A DNA stretch of 33,325 nt from GCA-2737665 sp044344795 (GCA_044344795.1 JBIJCF010000039.1:1-33325); one strand, 5' to 3'. Positions 7,608 to 15,752 are shown, counted from the stretch's first letter. Program-made: numbers and translations. The notes: generated by a model from the sequence alone, not told the origin.

Positions 7608-8234
7608 ATGAGAAAATTATTTGTTACCGGAATAGGCACTGATGTTGGTAAAACAGTGGTGTCTGCAATATTGGTAGAAGCGTTACAAGCGGACTACTGG
7701 AAACCTGTACAAACCGGCAGCTACTTTTCTACAGATTCCGAAAAAATCAGAAAGTATATTTCCAATTCCAAAACGGTCGTACATTCTGAATCGTATGTGC
7801 TTCGTCAATACATGTCTCCGCACGCAGCAGCCGAATTGGAAGGTCAACATATTGAATTGTCTGGAATTACTGCGCCAACATCTTCCAATTCGAATATGGT
7901 AATTGAAGGCGCCGGAGGTATTATGGTGCCGGTTAACGATAAAGAATTTATTCTTGATATTATCATTAAAACACAGGCTGAAGTCGTATTGGTTATTCAG
8001 AATTATTTGGGAAGTATTAATCACTCGTTATTGTCAATTGACGTGTTACGTTTCAGAAATATTCCTGTATTTGGAATTGTCTTTAACGGACCTCCACATA
8101 AATTATCGGAAGATATTATCCTGAATTATTCCGGGTTGAAATGTTTGGGACGCATAAATAAAGAGACGGTTATCAATCAGGAAGTAGTTAGTCGATACGC
8201 CGTTCAATTCCGCGAAAACCTCTCCAAACTATAA
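7608..8234 (+). CDS. bioD: Dethiobiotin synthetase BioD
   Basis: A 208-residue ATP-dependent carboxylase that closes the ureido ring of dethiobiotin from 7,8-diaminopelargonate and CO2. The P-loop GIGTDVGKTVVS spans residues 8-19, with K15. YWKPVQTGS holds the second conserved Lys, and VIEGAGGIMVPV is the expected EGAGG loop. It sits 83 bases after bioF with no perfect TAnnTTTG in the gap and a weak AGGA seven to four bases before the ATG, so it is likely part of the bioF message. Local DNA is somewhat more AT-rich than in the neighbouring genes. Confidence 0.95.
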   Translation: MRKLFVTGIGTDVGKTVVSAILVEALQADYWKPVQTGSYFSTDSEKIRKYISNSKTVVHSESYVLRQYMSPHAAAELEGQHIELSGITAPTSSNSNMVIEGAGGIMVPVNDKEFILDIIIKTQAEVVLVIQNYLGSINHSLLSIDVLRFRNIPVFGIVFNGPPHKLSEDIILNYSGLKCLGRINKETVINQEVVSRYAVQFRENLSKL

Positions 8235-8242
8235 TTCGGACG

Positions 8243-8250
8243 TATCTTTG
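8243..8250 (+). promoter_or_regulatory. -7 promoter element TATCTTTG of bioA
   Basis: Exact TAnnTTTG match in the 19-base gap between bioD and bioA, three bases before the ATG at 8254. It suggests an internal promoter giving a leaderless bioA-transporter message. Confidence 0.5.
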
Positions 8251-8253
8251 CTC

Positions 8254-9537
8254 ATGTCCGAGTCGCTAGTACTTCGCGATGCCGCAGTGATCTGGCATCC
8301 ATTTACACCACAACAAACACAGCAATCTCCCATCGCGATAAGTTATTCTCGTGGTGCTGAAGTTTTCGACGAAAACGGCAAGTCATACATTGATGCGATT
8401 TCATCCTGGTGGGTGATCACGCACGGACATGCACATCCAAAAATCGTAGCTGCAGTTCAGCAACAAGTGGCACAATTGCCTCACGTTATGTTTTCTGGTG
8501 TTACACACGAACCGGCTGTGCGTTGCGCGGAGTTGTTGTTGCAACGAGCTCCGCATTACAGTAAAGTATTTTATTCAGATGATGGTTCAACCGCTGTTGA
8601 AGTTGCGATAAAAATGGCTTTACAATTTTGGCACAACAATGGGCAAACACGCAACACGATCATCGCATTTGAAAATGCATACCACGGCGATACTTTTGGA
8701 AGCATGTCTGTTGGTGCAAGAAATGTTTTCACTGCTGCATTCGAACGTCACTTGTTTCAGGTAAAAACCATTCCGGTTCCGGTTCGTGGACAAGAGGAGA
8801 AAACGATCAATGCTTTTAAAACAATACTTCAAGAAGAAAACATTGCTGCATTCATCGTTGAGCCGTTGGTGCAAGGAGCAGGAGGAATGGTGATGTACAG
8901 TGCGATGGTGTTGGATGAATTATTCGAACTTGCTGCTGCACATGACGTTATTTCAATTGCAGATGAGGTAATGACAGGCTTCGGGCGCACCGGAACTTTT
9001 TTCGCTACCGATCAATGTCGGCGTAAACCGGATATCATCGCATTGTCAAAAGGATTAACCGGCGGTTTTATGCCATTGGGCGCAACATTGTGCACATCTA
9101 GAATTCATGATACTTACAAAACAGACGATCGCACAAAAACATTTTTTCACGGACATTCATTTACCGGAAATCCTTTAGCATGTGCTGCTGCAGTGGCTTC
9201 GCTGGAATTATTTGAAGAAGAAAACACCATGCAAAAAGTACTGCAGTTGGAAGCAGTATTTCAATCTTGGCTCCCGGAATTGAGCCAGCTCGTTGGTGTT
9301 AACGATGTTCGTATTATGGGCGGAATCTTTGCGGTAGAAATTACACCCGAAGAAGGACCAACCGGGTATTTAAATCCGATAGCTGAACGTGCTCTGCAGT
9401 TTTTCCCTCACCGCGGCGTGTTGCTGCGACCTTTGGGAAATGTGTTATACGTTATTCCGCCGTATTGTATACAACCAAATCAGTTGCAAATTGTTAAAGA
9501 CACATTGATTCGTTTTATTAAAGAATTGCAGCGATGA
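8254..9537 (+). CDS. bioA: Adenosylmethionine-8-amino-7-oxononanoate aminotransferase BioA
   Basis: A 427-residue class-III PLP aminotransferase that makes 7,8-diaminopelargonate using S-adenosylmethionine as amino donor. BioA-specific motifs include IWHPFTPQ near the N-terminus and ISSWWVITHGHAHP. The PLP-binding motifs are IADEVMTGFGRTG, with D237, and ALSKGLTGGFMPLG, with K266 as the Schiff-base lysine. The ATG at 8254 is preferred to a TTG two codons earlier, because that TTG is part of the promoter box. The stop overlaps the next start as ATGA, so the downstream transporter is translationally coupled. Confidence 0.95.
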   Translation: MSESLVLRDAAVIWHPFTPQQTQQSPIAISYSRGAEVFDENGKSYIDAISSWWVITHGHAHPKIVAAVQQQVAQLPHVMFSGVTHEPAVRCAELLLQRAPHYSKVFYSDDGSTAVEVAIKMALQFWHNNGQTRNTIIAFENAYHGDTFGSMSVGARNVFTAAFERHLFQVKTIPVPVRGQEEKTINAFKTILQEENIAAFIVEPLVQGAGGMVMYSAMVLDELFELAAAHDVISIADEVMTGFGRTGTFFATDQCRRKPDIIALSKGLTGGFMPLGATLCTSRIHDTYKTDDRTKTFFHGHSFTGNPLACAAAVASLELFEEENTMQKVLQLEAVFQSWLPELSQLVGVNDVRIMGGIFAVEITPEEGPTGYLNPIAERALQFFPHRGVLLRPLGNVLYVIPPYCIQPNQLQIVKDTLIRFIKELQR

Positions 9538-10262
9538 TTTCTGATCAACCTAAAGTGCGTTTGCTACTTATTTTATCCGCCGTGTTTATAGCATGTGCGG
9601 TTACCGCTGAGTTGATCAGCTCCAAAGTGTTTGTCATTGACATCAGCATTGGTTCTTGGAATGTAGGTTCATTCCCCGGTGTTGTGGGTATTTTACCATG
9701 GCCTGTGGTTTTTCTGGTAACAGATGTGTTGAATGAATTCTACGGCAAAAAAACGGTACGCTTCCTATCAATACTCACGTGTTTCATTATCGCTTTAGCA
9801 TTTATTATTGTGTCTATCGCAATGGAAGTAGATACAATTTTGCCATCGCCAACCAACGAGGAATTTTCTTCAGTATTTGGCATGTCACGTTGGATTATTG
9901 CAGGAAGTATCGCAGCATTCTTAATCAGTCAATTAATTGATTCCATGATTTTCTGGTTAATCAAACGTTCTACCGGCGATCGCTGGATATGGCTCAGATC
10001 CACAGGTTCAACGATGGTGAGTCAGTTGATTGATTCGTTTGTAGTGCTTTATATCGGTTTTGTTTTACCCGGAAAATTACCGGAAGGCATAGGTTTTATC
10101 GAAACCGGTATGACGAACTATGTCATCAAGTTGCTGATTGCAGTTGGTCTTACACCTGTGATTTACCTGATGCATTGGCTGGTGCGCATGTATTTGGGCA
10201 AAGCAACGGTTGTTGAATTGCAGCAAAAAGCGGCAGGTGAAGCAGAGTCAACCAATATCTGA
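9534..10262 (+). CDS. YhhQ/VUT-family transporter (queuosine-precursor transporter type)
   Basis: A 242-residue inner-membrane protein with about six or seven hydrophobic segments. It has the family (COG1738/DUF165) landmarks: AELISSKVF, FPVVFLVTDVLNEFYGKK-like sequence (here WPVVFLVTDVLNEFYGKK), SQLIDSMIFW and the repeated SQLIDSFVVLYIGF. E. coli YhhQ imports 7-cyano-7-deazaguanine for queuosine synthesis, and VUT relatives were proposed to import vitamins. Its start overlaps bioA by four bases, so it is made with the biotin enzymes. No queuosine gene is nearby. The substrate is therefore open: a deazapurine by family, a biotin-related compound by context. Confidence 0.85.
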   Translation: MISDQPKVRLLLILSAVFIACAVTAELISSKVFVIDISIGSWNVGSFPGVVGILPWPVVFLVTDVLNEFYGKKTVRFLSILTCFIIALAFIIVSIAMEVDTILPSPTNEEFSSVFGMSRWIIAGSIAAFLISQLIDSMIFWLIKRSTGDRWIWLRSTGSTMVSQLIDSFVVLYIGFVLPGKLPEGIGFIETGMTNYVIKLLIAVGLTPVIYLMHWLVRMYLGKATVVELQQKAAGEAESTNI

Positions 10263-11162
10263 TTAGTTACGAGGATGGAATTTCTTGACCTGTTCACTTA
10301 AGAACGTCCGATCCATGTGCGTGTAAATTTCTGTGGTGGTAATCGACTCGTGTCCCAACATTTCCTGTACGGCACGAAGATCAGCACCTCCTTCTACCAA
10401 ATGTGTTGCAAAAGAATGTCGGAACGTATGTGGGCTAATGGTTTTGCGAATCCCGGCTTTAAACGCTTGTTGTTTAATTATCGTAAAAACCATAACACGT
10501 GACAATCGTTTTCCTCGTCGATTCAGAAAAAGTATATCTTCTTCACCTTTCTGAATTTGTTGATGAATACGAACGGTTTCCAGATATATCCTGATATGCT
10601 TTATTGCGGTTGAGCCAATAGGAACCAATCGTTCTTTATCCCCTTTACCAATAACACGCACATACATTTCATCTTCGTACAATCCTGAAATGCGGAGATT
10701 GACCAATTCACTCACACGAAGTCCGCAACTGTACAGGGTTTCCAGCATTGCACGATTTCGTTCTCCTTCTGCAGTTGATCGATCCACAGATTCCAGCAAG
10801 CGTTCAATCTCATCAGGAGAAAGTGTGTCGGGTAAATGTCTGGCAGTTCGGGGAGCTACCAGCAAATCGGTCGGATCGGTATTGATCAAATTTTCCATCA
10901 GCAAATACTTGTAGAATGCGCGTATGCCGGAAATGATTCGAGCTTGCGTAGTTGCAGTCATTCCAAGTTCTGTAATCCACACCAAAAAGCCGCGAAGATC
11001 GTCCAGGGTAATATCCTGTGGTGTTTTCGACTTACCGGAAATTTCTAAATACTGTATTAGTTTTTCTATATCGTGCTGATACGCTTCAATGGAATTGGCA
11101 GACAATGACCGCTCCAGTTGCAAATACAACTTAAATCCTGCGATATCTGTGTCCCATTTCAT
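10263..11162 (-). CDS. xerD: Tyrosine recombinase XerD
   Basis: A 299-residue site-specific recombinase of XerC/XerD length that resolves chromosome dimers at dif with its partner. An N-terminal SAM-like DNA-binding domain covers about 1-90. The catalytic set is complete: R149 in CGLRVSEL, K173 in IGKGDKER, H245 and R248 in SPHTFRHSFATH, H271 in LGHESI, and Tyr280 in TEIYTHM. The surroundings are housekeeping genes and there are no attachment-site repeats, so this is the cellular recombinase and not a mobile-element integrase. XerC versus XerD cannot be proved from one copy. It converges with the transporter gene with no base between the two stop codons. It diverges from aroQ across 33 bases. 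Confidence 0.88.
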   Translation of the reverse strand: MKWDTDIAGFKLYLQLERSLSANSIEAYQHDIEKLIQYLEISGKSKTPQDITLDDLRGFLVWITELGMTATTQARIISGIRAFYKYLLMENLINTDPTDLLVAPRTARHLPDTLSPDEIERLLESVDRSTAEGERNRAMLETLYSCGLRVSELVNLRISGLYEDEMYVRVIGKGDKERLVPIGSTAIKHIRIYLETVRIHQQIQKGEEDILFLNRRGKRLSRVMVFTIIKQQAFKAGIRKTISPHTFRHSFATHLVEGGADLRAVQEMLGHESITTTEIYTHMDRTFLSEQVKKFHPRN

Positions 11163-11163
11163 G

Positions 11164-11191
11164 TTGTAACCCTTTGCTTTTAGTAATTTCG
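11164..11191 (+). promoter_or_regulatory. aroQ promoter, TTG-N17-TAATTTCG
   Basis: TAATTTCG (11184-11191) differs from TAnnTTTG only in its TTTCG end and stops four bases before the aroQ ATG. A TTG lies 17 bases upstream (11164-11166). The same TAATTTCG variant occurs before the E1 gene at 16722. Confidence 0.45.
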
Positions 11192-11195
11192 CGGT

Positions 11196-11612
11196 ATGAA
11201 AATACTCATTCTCAACGGGCCGAACTTAAATTTGATTGGCACGCGTGAGCCCGAACTTTACGGGACGGACAATTTTGATGCAATTATGAAGAACTGGGCG
11301 CAACAGTTTCCTCAGGTTGAATTGATGTATTTTCAAAGTAACGTAGAAGGAGAATTGATTAACAAGCTGCACGAAGTTGGTTTTACTTTTGATGGTATTG
11401 TGTTCAATCCGGGTGGTTATACACATACTTCCGTAGCTATAGGTGACGCAGTTAAAGCAATTAAAACTCCTGTTGTCGAAGTTCATTTGAGTCATGTTAT
11501 GAAACGCGAAGAATTCCGTCATATTTCTTTTATCTCGCCTGCGGCTGCCGGCACAATTTCCGGATTTGGTATGCGCGGTTATGAATTGGCTATACAATCG
11601 TTGTTAAAATAA
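11196..11612 (+). CDS. aroQ: 3-dehydroquinate dehydratase, type II
   Basis: A 138-residue enzyme of the shikimate pathway that dehydrates 3-dehydroquinate to 3-dehydroshikimate in a dodecameric type-II fold. The N-terminus LILNGPNLNLIGTREPELYG is diagnostic, with R17 and the catalytic Tyr22. NPGGYTHTSVAI provides N71 and H77, and VEVHLSH provides H97. It has normal length. It shares its message with the membrane protein that starts four bases after its stop. Another pathway gene, aroC, lies in this window at 24748. Confidence 0.95.
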   Translation: MKILILNGPNLNLIGTREPELYGTDNFDAIMKNWAQQFPQVELMYFQSNVEGELINKLHEVGFTFDGIVFNPGGYTHTSVAIGDAVKAIKTPVVEVHLSHVMKREEFRHISFISPAAAGTISGFGMRGYELAIQSLLK

Positions 11613-11615
11613 CTT

Positions 11616-12173
11616 ATGAAAAAGAGCGGACCGGAGTCTATCAGCGAACGAATCTCATACGTTAAGGATGGTAATAATCTCAGCCTTGTCATTACAGCCA
11701 ATCATAGTAAAAGTAAAACGCGCTTTTTGTTTGGCGTATTGTTGTTGTGGCTATTGGGTGGAGGAATCATCATTTTCAATTTCGCATCCTTGTCGGGGGA
11801 ACAGTCAAAGGTCATGTTGTTGGTGTGGTTAGGCTTTTGGATTTATTTTCTCTACATCATAGGTAAAGCATGGAGGTGGAATAAGTTTGGAAATGAAATC
11901 ATTAAAATTTCTGATGGCACGTTGAAATTGAAAAACGATGTGAGAGGTAGAGGTTGGGTGCATACGTATGATGCGGCTAAGATTAAAGAGTTAAAGGAGT
12001 ATGGTGAAGGACAGCCGGCATGGTTTAAACAATTTGGTGGCGATTATTGGTCCACAGATCCGGATACGTTATCGTTTCAATGCGAAGATCGATTAGTAGC
12101 GTTCGGCTATCAATTGACAGAAAAAGAGAAGCAGGATATTTTACGATTATTAAAACACGCTTTGCCGCGCTAG
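11616..12173 (+). CDS. Two-TM membrane protein of unknown function
   Basis: A 185-residue protein with a polar N-terminus and two hydrophobic segments (about 37-56 and 67-86, the latter VMLLVWLGFWIYFLYIIG). A C-terminal soluble part of about 95 residues has beta-rich patterns such as NEIIKISDGTLKLKNDV, similar in outline to small PH-like membrane-anchored domains. I do not recognise a family. It starts four bases after aroQ and is probably co-transcribed. Its stop codon overlaps that of the convergent GNAT gene (12170-12173), so neither gene has room for a separate terminator. Confidence 0.75.
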   Translation: MKKSGPESISERISYVKDGNNLSLVITANHSKSKTRFLFGVLLLWLLGGGIIIFNFASLSGEQSKVMLLVWLGFWIYFLYIIGKAWRWNKFGNEIIKISDGTLKLKNDVRGRGWVHTYDAAKIKELKEYGEGQPAWFKQFGGDYWSTDPDTLSFQCEDRLVAFGYQLTEKEKQDILRLLKHALPR

Positions 12174-12610
12174 TGCAATTGCTTGCGCATCAGATAGTGT
12201 TGAATTTCACCAAATAGCTTAAAAGTAGGTTCAACAAGTTCGTACCCCAACGACTTATAAAATTCAACCGCGTTTTCTCGTGCCTGTAATATAATTTCTC
12301 CCATTGCTTCTTCTTTCGCACGAGCTTCCAGGTATTGTACAATAAGTTTTCCTAAGCCTTTGCCTTGATGGTTTGCATCAACGGCCATAAAGCGAATTTG
12401 TCCGACACCGTCGTTTTCTGTTTTTTGCAATCTACCACAAGCAATGCACAATTCACCATCAGTGATCATCGCGTGAATGGAAGATTTTTCGGAAGCATCC
12501 TGTTCGGATCCTCGCGCCTGATTCCATGGCGCGCGCAAAACACGATAACGCAAATCGTAATACAACTCAAACTCATTTACGTTGAGCGGTGACTGAACGA
12601 TGTAATTCAA
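12170..12610 (-). CDS. GNAT-family N-acetyltransferase
   Basis: A 146-residue acetyl-CoA-dependent transferase. Motif A is IRFMAVDANHQGKGLGKLIVQ (split about residues 72-92), with the Q/RxxGxG acetyl-CoA loop at QGKGLG. Motif B follows as ARENAVEFYKSLGYELV. The first part (FELYYDLRYRVLRAPW) resembles ElaA-like members. The acyl acceptor is unknown. The start is a TTG at 12610: the next in-frame Met is at residue 48 and would remove conserved sequence. It begins five bases after the PorG-like gene and is very likely in its operon. Confidence 0.85.
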   Translation of the reverse strand: MNYIVQSPLNVNEFELYYDLRYRVLRAPWNQARGSEQDASEKSSIHAMITDGELCIACGRLQKTENDGVGQIRFMAVDANHQGKGLGKLIVQYLEARAKEEAMGEIILQARENAVEFYKSLGYELVEPTFKLFGEIQHYLMRKQLH

Positions 12611-12615
12611 TAGAT

Positions 12616-13554
12616 TTAGAATTTAGACTTGGTACGACGAATCTTACCGATCTTGTAATTGATGGTAATAACACCAAACATGTAGGCGTCGTTGTCGCTG
12701 GAATCACCCCGTTGCTGACCAATTCCGGTTGGATCAACACCACCGTTATTAGCGGCATTAATAGCACCTGTAGTTGGATTGGCAAAAATATAAGCGGCTT
12801 GTTGTAGGAAAGGATCAGTTTGTGCAGCTGCAATGATATTGCGATCGTAGTATACAGTGCTAACATCATCGATATAGTCGGTGAATGTTTTACGCATCCC
12901 GTACTCAATACCTATACTCCAACGTTTATTAATACCATATTTCATCCCAAATCCAATAGGAACGCAAACAGACACGGTACTATATATTGAGGTATTTGGC
13001 TTTAAACCTTGACCTTCTGTTCGAAGTTCCCGTAAGGAAATCCATTGGCGAATTGGACCGAAATATGCTTTCGGATCGTAGTAAAAACCTCCTACGCCAA
13101 CGAACGCGTACGCCTGCAAGTCAATGTTTTTAAGGCCTTTGAATTTATTATAACTGTAACGGTGTCCTGCGCGTTCACGCGTAAAGTAAAATTCAATTTG
13201 AGAATTGAATTCAAAAATATCAGACCGGAAATATAAATTACGGTTGTTACGGTATTTCTCGGTAGTTAATGCGTCACTTCCTTCAACTCGTCCCCAAATA
13301 AATTGAGCTTTATAACCAACATAGCGTGCTTTACGGTAACGAATGTGCGCACCTATAGTTGGCTCTGTCATGCTCCATTCCAAATCTTTAAGGCCATTGG
13401 TCCCAATTTGGTTTGCCCCACCCAAATCGCCCAAAAAGTTGGCGGCACCGACATCAATGCCCACTTCCCAACGATACTTTTTGTAACGCTGAGCGTCAAC
13501 ATCTATTGATAAAAGTGATAATGATGCAATTGCAAATAGTAATCTTAATTTCAT
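12616..13554 (-). CDS. porG: PorG-like outer-membrane barrel protein (DUF6089 type)
   Basis: A 312-residue protein with a signal peptide cut near DVDAQ (residue 21-22). It shows features I associate with PorG, the outer-membrane component of type IX secretion: WEVGIDVGAANFLGDLGG near the mature N-terminus, alternating strands in the middle, FTDYIDDVSTVYYD near residue 230, and a final DSSDNDAYMFGVITINYKI strand with a basic tail. PorG works with the PorK/PorN ring in the envelope. Those genes are not here, so assignment rests on the sequence pattern alone. Another DUF6089-like barrel is the main alternative. It has a strong own promoter and leads into the GNAT gene. Confidence 0.65.
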   Translation of the reverse strand: MKLRLLFAIASLSLLSIDVDAQRYKKYRWEVGIDVGAANFLGDLGGANQIGTNGLKDLEWSMTEPTIGAHIRYRKARYVGYKAQFIWGRVEGSDALTTEKYRNNRNLYFRSDIFEFNSQIEFYFTRERAGHRYSYNKFKGLKNIDLQAYAFVGVGGFYYDPKAYFGPIRQWISLRELRTEGQGLKPNTSIYSTVSVCVPIGFGMKYGINKRWSIGIEYGMRKTFTDYIDDVSTVYYDRNIIAAAQTDPFLQQAAYIFANPTTGAINAANNGGVDPTGIGQQRGDSSDNDAYMFGVITINYKIGKIRRTKSKF

Positions 13555-13582
13555 AGGATTAACCTTACACCATCCAGGTAAT

Positions 13583-13613
13583 CAAAGGTAATGAAATTTA
13601 GAACTTCGACAAA
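13583..13613 (-). promoter_or_regulatory. Promoter of the PorG-like gene, TTTG-N19-TACCTTTG
   Basis: On the minus strand, TTTG (13613-13610), 19 bases and TACCTTTG (13590-13583), giving a leader of about 20 bases. The TTTG is itself part of a second -7-like box, TACTTTTG (13617-13610), so two start sites are possible. Confidence 0.7.
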
Positions 13614-13618
13614 AGTAG

Positions 13619-14692
13619 TTAAGGGTCCCGCTGAATCTTGTATACAACCGATTTGACACGCCTAAGTTCTTTACCGTCAACTAAATCAGTTAGAATTAAA
13701 TGTTGATTGGAACGCTCGTCAAGTACTTCGGGAATTGATTTAATAACTCCGTAAGGAACTGTGGCTGCATCGAAAAGTACTCTGATTTCATCGAGGTGTA
13801 GTGTTTTGACCCGCTCATTCAGTATATCAAACAAATTAGATCTGTTTTTTACACGTGACGTATTGGTAGCATGCAAGTCGAGATTGAAATCCAACCGTAA
13901 TGCTGACATTAGTCGCTTGAACTGTTCATCATTTCCAATAGCCAAAACTATATGATGTCCGTCTATGGTAGTGAAAGTTTCCCCATACGGCGAAATATTT
14001 GGATGCAAGGAGCCCTGTAATTGTGGCACAAATGCTTCAGTTAAGTAATTTGAAGCCTGATTGGCTAATGATGCAATGGCCGAATCATAAAGAGAAACGT
14101 TATACAATCCGCCTTTCCCCGTTTTTGTTCGTTCCAATAAACCGATAAGTAGTGCTTCTTTTAGCTGATGTGCGCAGAACAAATCAATAAATGCAACAGG
14201 CATTTTTAATGGGCCACTTTCCGGAGTACCGTTCATGCTCATGAAACCCGTTTCTGCTTGCAATACCAGATCAAATGCTGGTCGTGGATTATTCGGTCCG
14301 TAACCGGTAATTTGCCCGATCAGAAGCTTGGGATATTCTTTAAGGAGCTTATCCGGGTTTAATCCCAATTTATTCTCATCTCCCGGTTTGAAGTTGACAA
14401 TAAGAATGTCAGCATCTTGAAGTAATTCATGTAAACGGACTTGTCCATACTCGGAAGCGATATCCAGATCCAGATATTTTTTACCCCAATTAACTGCAGC
14501 AAAGTAGGCGGAAGTGCGTTCTGCCGGAACTTCGTGAGGTAATTTCCATTTTCGGGTGACATCACCGAATCCGGGTCGCTCAATTTTTAATACGTCAGCA
14601 CCCAATTCGGCAAAAAACATTCCTACAGCAGGGCCCGCAAGCACCGATGCGAGTTCAATAACTTTTAATCCTATAAAAGGTTGGTTATTCAT
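13619..14692 (-). CDS. CaiB/BaiF-family (class III) CoA-transferase
   Basis: A 357-residue class III CoA-transferase. The N-terminus GLKVIELASVLAGPAVGMF and the following ELGADVLKIERPGFGD are the family's CoA-binding opening. FDLVLQAETGFMSMNG supplies the catalytic Asp (D141 by motif). GGLYNVSLYDSAIASL is the second conserved block. Members move CoA between carboxylic acids; the substrates here cannot be told. It is somewhat shorter than the typical 390-400 residues. Its start overlaps the SUI1 stop by one base (TAATG), so translation is coupled. Confidence 0.88.
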   Translation of the reverse strand: MNNQPFIGLKVIELASVLAGPAVGMFFAELGADVLKIERPGFGDVTRKWKLPHEVPAERTSAYFAAVNWGKKYLDLDIASEYGQVRLHELLQDADILIVNFKPGDENKLGLNPDKLLKEYPKLLIGQITGYGPNNPRPAFDLVLQAETGFMSMNGTPESGPLKMPVAFIDLFCAHQLKEALLIGLLERTKTGKGGLYNVSLYDSAIASLANQASNYLTEAFVPQLQGSLHPNISPYGETFTTIDGHHIVLAIGNDEQFKRLMSALRLDFNLDLHATNTSRVKNRSNLFDILNERVKTLHLDEIRVLFDAATVPYGVIKSIPEVLDERSNQHLILTDLVDGKELRRVKSVVYKIQRDP

Positions 14693-15027
14693 TATCCGCC
14701 TGCATTTTTAACCTTATATCCCAATTGCAGCAATATTTTCAGGATTTTATCCCGCTGATCACCCTGAATAAGAATTTCTCCGTCTTTTACCGATCCACCA
14801 ACGCCGCATTGTTGCTTCAGTTTTTTACCCAGTTGCTCCAGGTCATCCGTTTTTCCAGTAAATCCGTTAACCCTGCTCACCAACTTTCCACCACTTAAAC
14901 GATCGAGAAATATTCGCAACTGTTGATCCTTGGGGTCAAGTGTAATTTGCTCATCGGATTTTACTTCCGGAACAAAATCCGGATTAGTGGAAAAGATGAG
15001 TCCTCCGTTCGAATTCTTTTTACTCAT
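14692..15027 (-). CDS. SUI1/eIF1-family translation factor (YciH-like)
   Basis: A 111-residue protein with a disordered N-terminus and a SUI1 domain over about 40-108. The segments LEQLGKKLKQQCGVGG, SVKDGEILIQGDQRDKI and LLQLGYKVK match the YciH pattern (CGxGGxxKDGxIxIQGDxRDK). Bacterial YciH binds the small ribosomal subunit and affects initiation fidelity, possibly under stress. The gene is preceded by a strong terminator hairpin that ends only 14 bases upstream, leaving little room for its own promoter. Expression may depend on read-through from the lipoprotein gene. Confidence 0.9.
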   Translation of the reverse strand: MSKKNSNGGLIFSTNPDFVPEVKSDEQITLDPKDQQLRIFLDRLSGGKLVSRVNGFTGKTDDLEQLGKKLKQQCGVGGSVKDGEILIQGDQRDKILKILLQLGYKVKNAGG

Positions 15028-15040
15028 GGCCTAAAAATAA

Positions 15041-15067
15041 GAAAGCCCCCACATTGTGGAGGCTTTC
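15041..15067 (-). terminator. Terminator of the Ig-domain lipoprotein gene
   Basis: GAAAGCC.CCCACA pairs with TGTGG.AGGCTTTC around a tiny TTG-type loop. On the minus strand it is followed by TTATTTTTAG. It starts 17 bases after the lipoprotein stop and ends 14 bases before the SUI1 start. Confidence 0.8.
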
Positions 15068-15083
15068 AAGGAAATAAATCAAA

Positions 15084-15752
15084 TTATTTCACGTATACGC
15101 TGGAACAAACTTCGGTATTAGTGCCGTCGGTCCACTGGTAAGTAATGTTTGCTGTAACGTTGTTACCGCTAGCAGTGTAGGTTCCTGAAGCAGAACTTAC
15201 AGAAGCCTGACCGATCAATACGAATGGAGTAGAAAACGTGATGTTACCGGCTGTTAATGTAGCAGCAACAGACACGCTCTGACCAAATGCACCAAAGTTA
15301 CCGATAGCAACACGGTTGTTTACAGTTGAAGATGCAGTCCAAGCGCTGCTGTATGGCAATACAGCAGAAACTTGGCACGTGTCGTCACCTGTGTATGCAC
15401 CACCTGCAAAATCAGCAGCGTTAACAATAGAAACAACAACTTCTTCAGTAGCAGTGTTACCTGCAGCGTCCGATACTGTGTAAGTTAAAGTGTAGTTACC
15501 TGCAGTGTTAGGATCAACAGTTCCTGTTACAGTTACGCTAGTCGACAGATCACCATCTTCGTCATCTGTTGCAGTAGCAGTTGGGTTAGTCCAAGTACCC
15601 TGACCTGAAGATGAAGGAAGGTTCTGGGACTGTGCATTACCACCCGTTACAGTGATTGAAGGAGCAGTTGTATCTTCTGTCTTGCAAGAAGTGAATGTTA
15701 CTGCAGTTCCAACGAATACTACAGCCGTGATAGCTAAAATTTGCTTTTTCAT
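15084..15752 (-). CDS. Lipoprotein with DUF5011-like Ig domain
   Basis: A 222-residue protein with a lipoprotein signal (lipobox FTSC, C23). An Ig-like domain spans about 30-112, containing ATATDDEDGDLSTSVTVTG, TAGNYTLTYTVSDAAGN and EEVVVSIV, the DUF5011/HYR-type pattern of surface proteins. The C-terminal half is Ser/Thr/Ala-rich and beta-like. It has cysteines at 126 and 216 that could form a disulfide joining its ends. It is likely anchored to the outer membrane, and surface exposure is possible. It has a strong promoter upstream and a terminator downstream, so it is mainly expressed alone. The function is unknown. Confidence 0.85.
   Translation of the reverse strand: MKKQILAITAVVFVGTAVTFTSCKTEDTTAPSITVTGGNAQSQNLPSSSGQGTWTNPTATATDDEDGDLSTSVTVTGTVDPNTAGNYTLTYTVSDAAGNTATEEVVVSIVNAADFAGGAYTGDDTCQVSAVLPYSSAWTASSTVNNRVAIGNFGAFGQSVSVAATLTAGNITFSTPFVLIGQASVSSASGTYTASGNNVTANITYQWTDGTNTEVCSSVYVK

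Noticed and set aside
2250..9985. Two GCGATCGC octamers (near 2253 and 9977) as a HIP1-like repeat
   Set aside because: Only two copies, both inside coding sequence; such counts are expected by chance.
10263..11162. Tyrosine recombinase as the integrase of a mobile element
   Set aside because: Xer-type length, housekeeping neighbours on both sides, and no att-like repeats or cargo genes.
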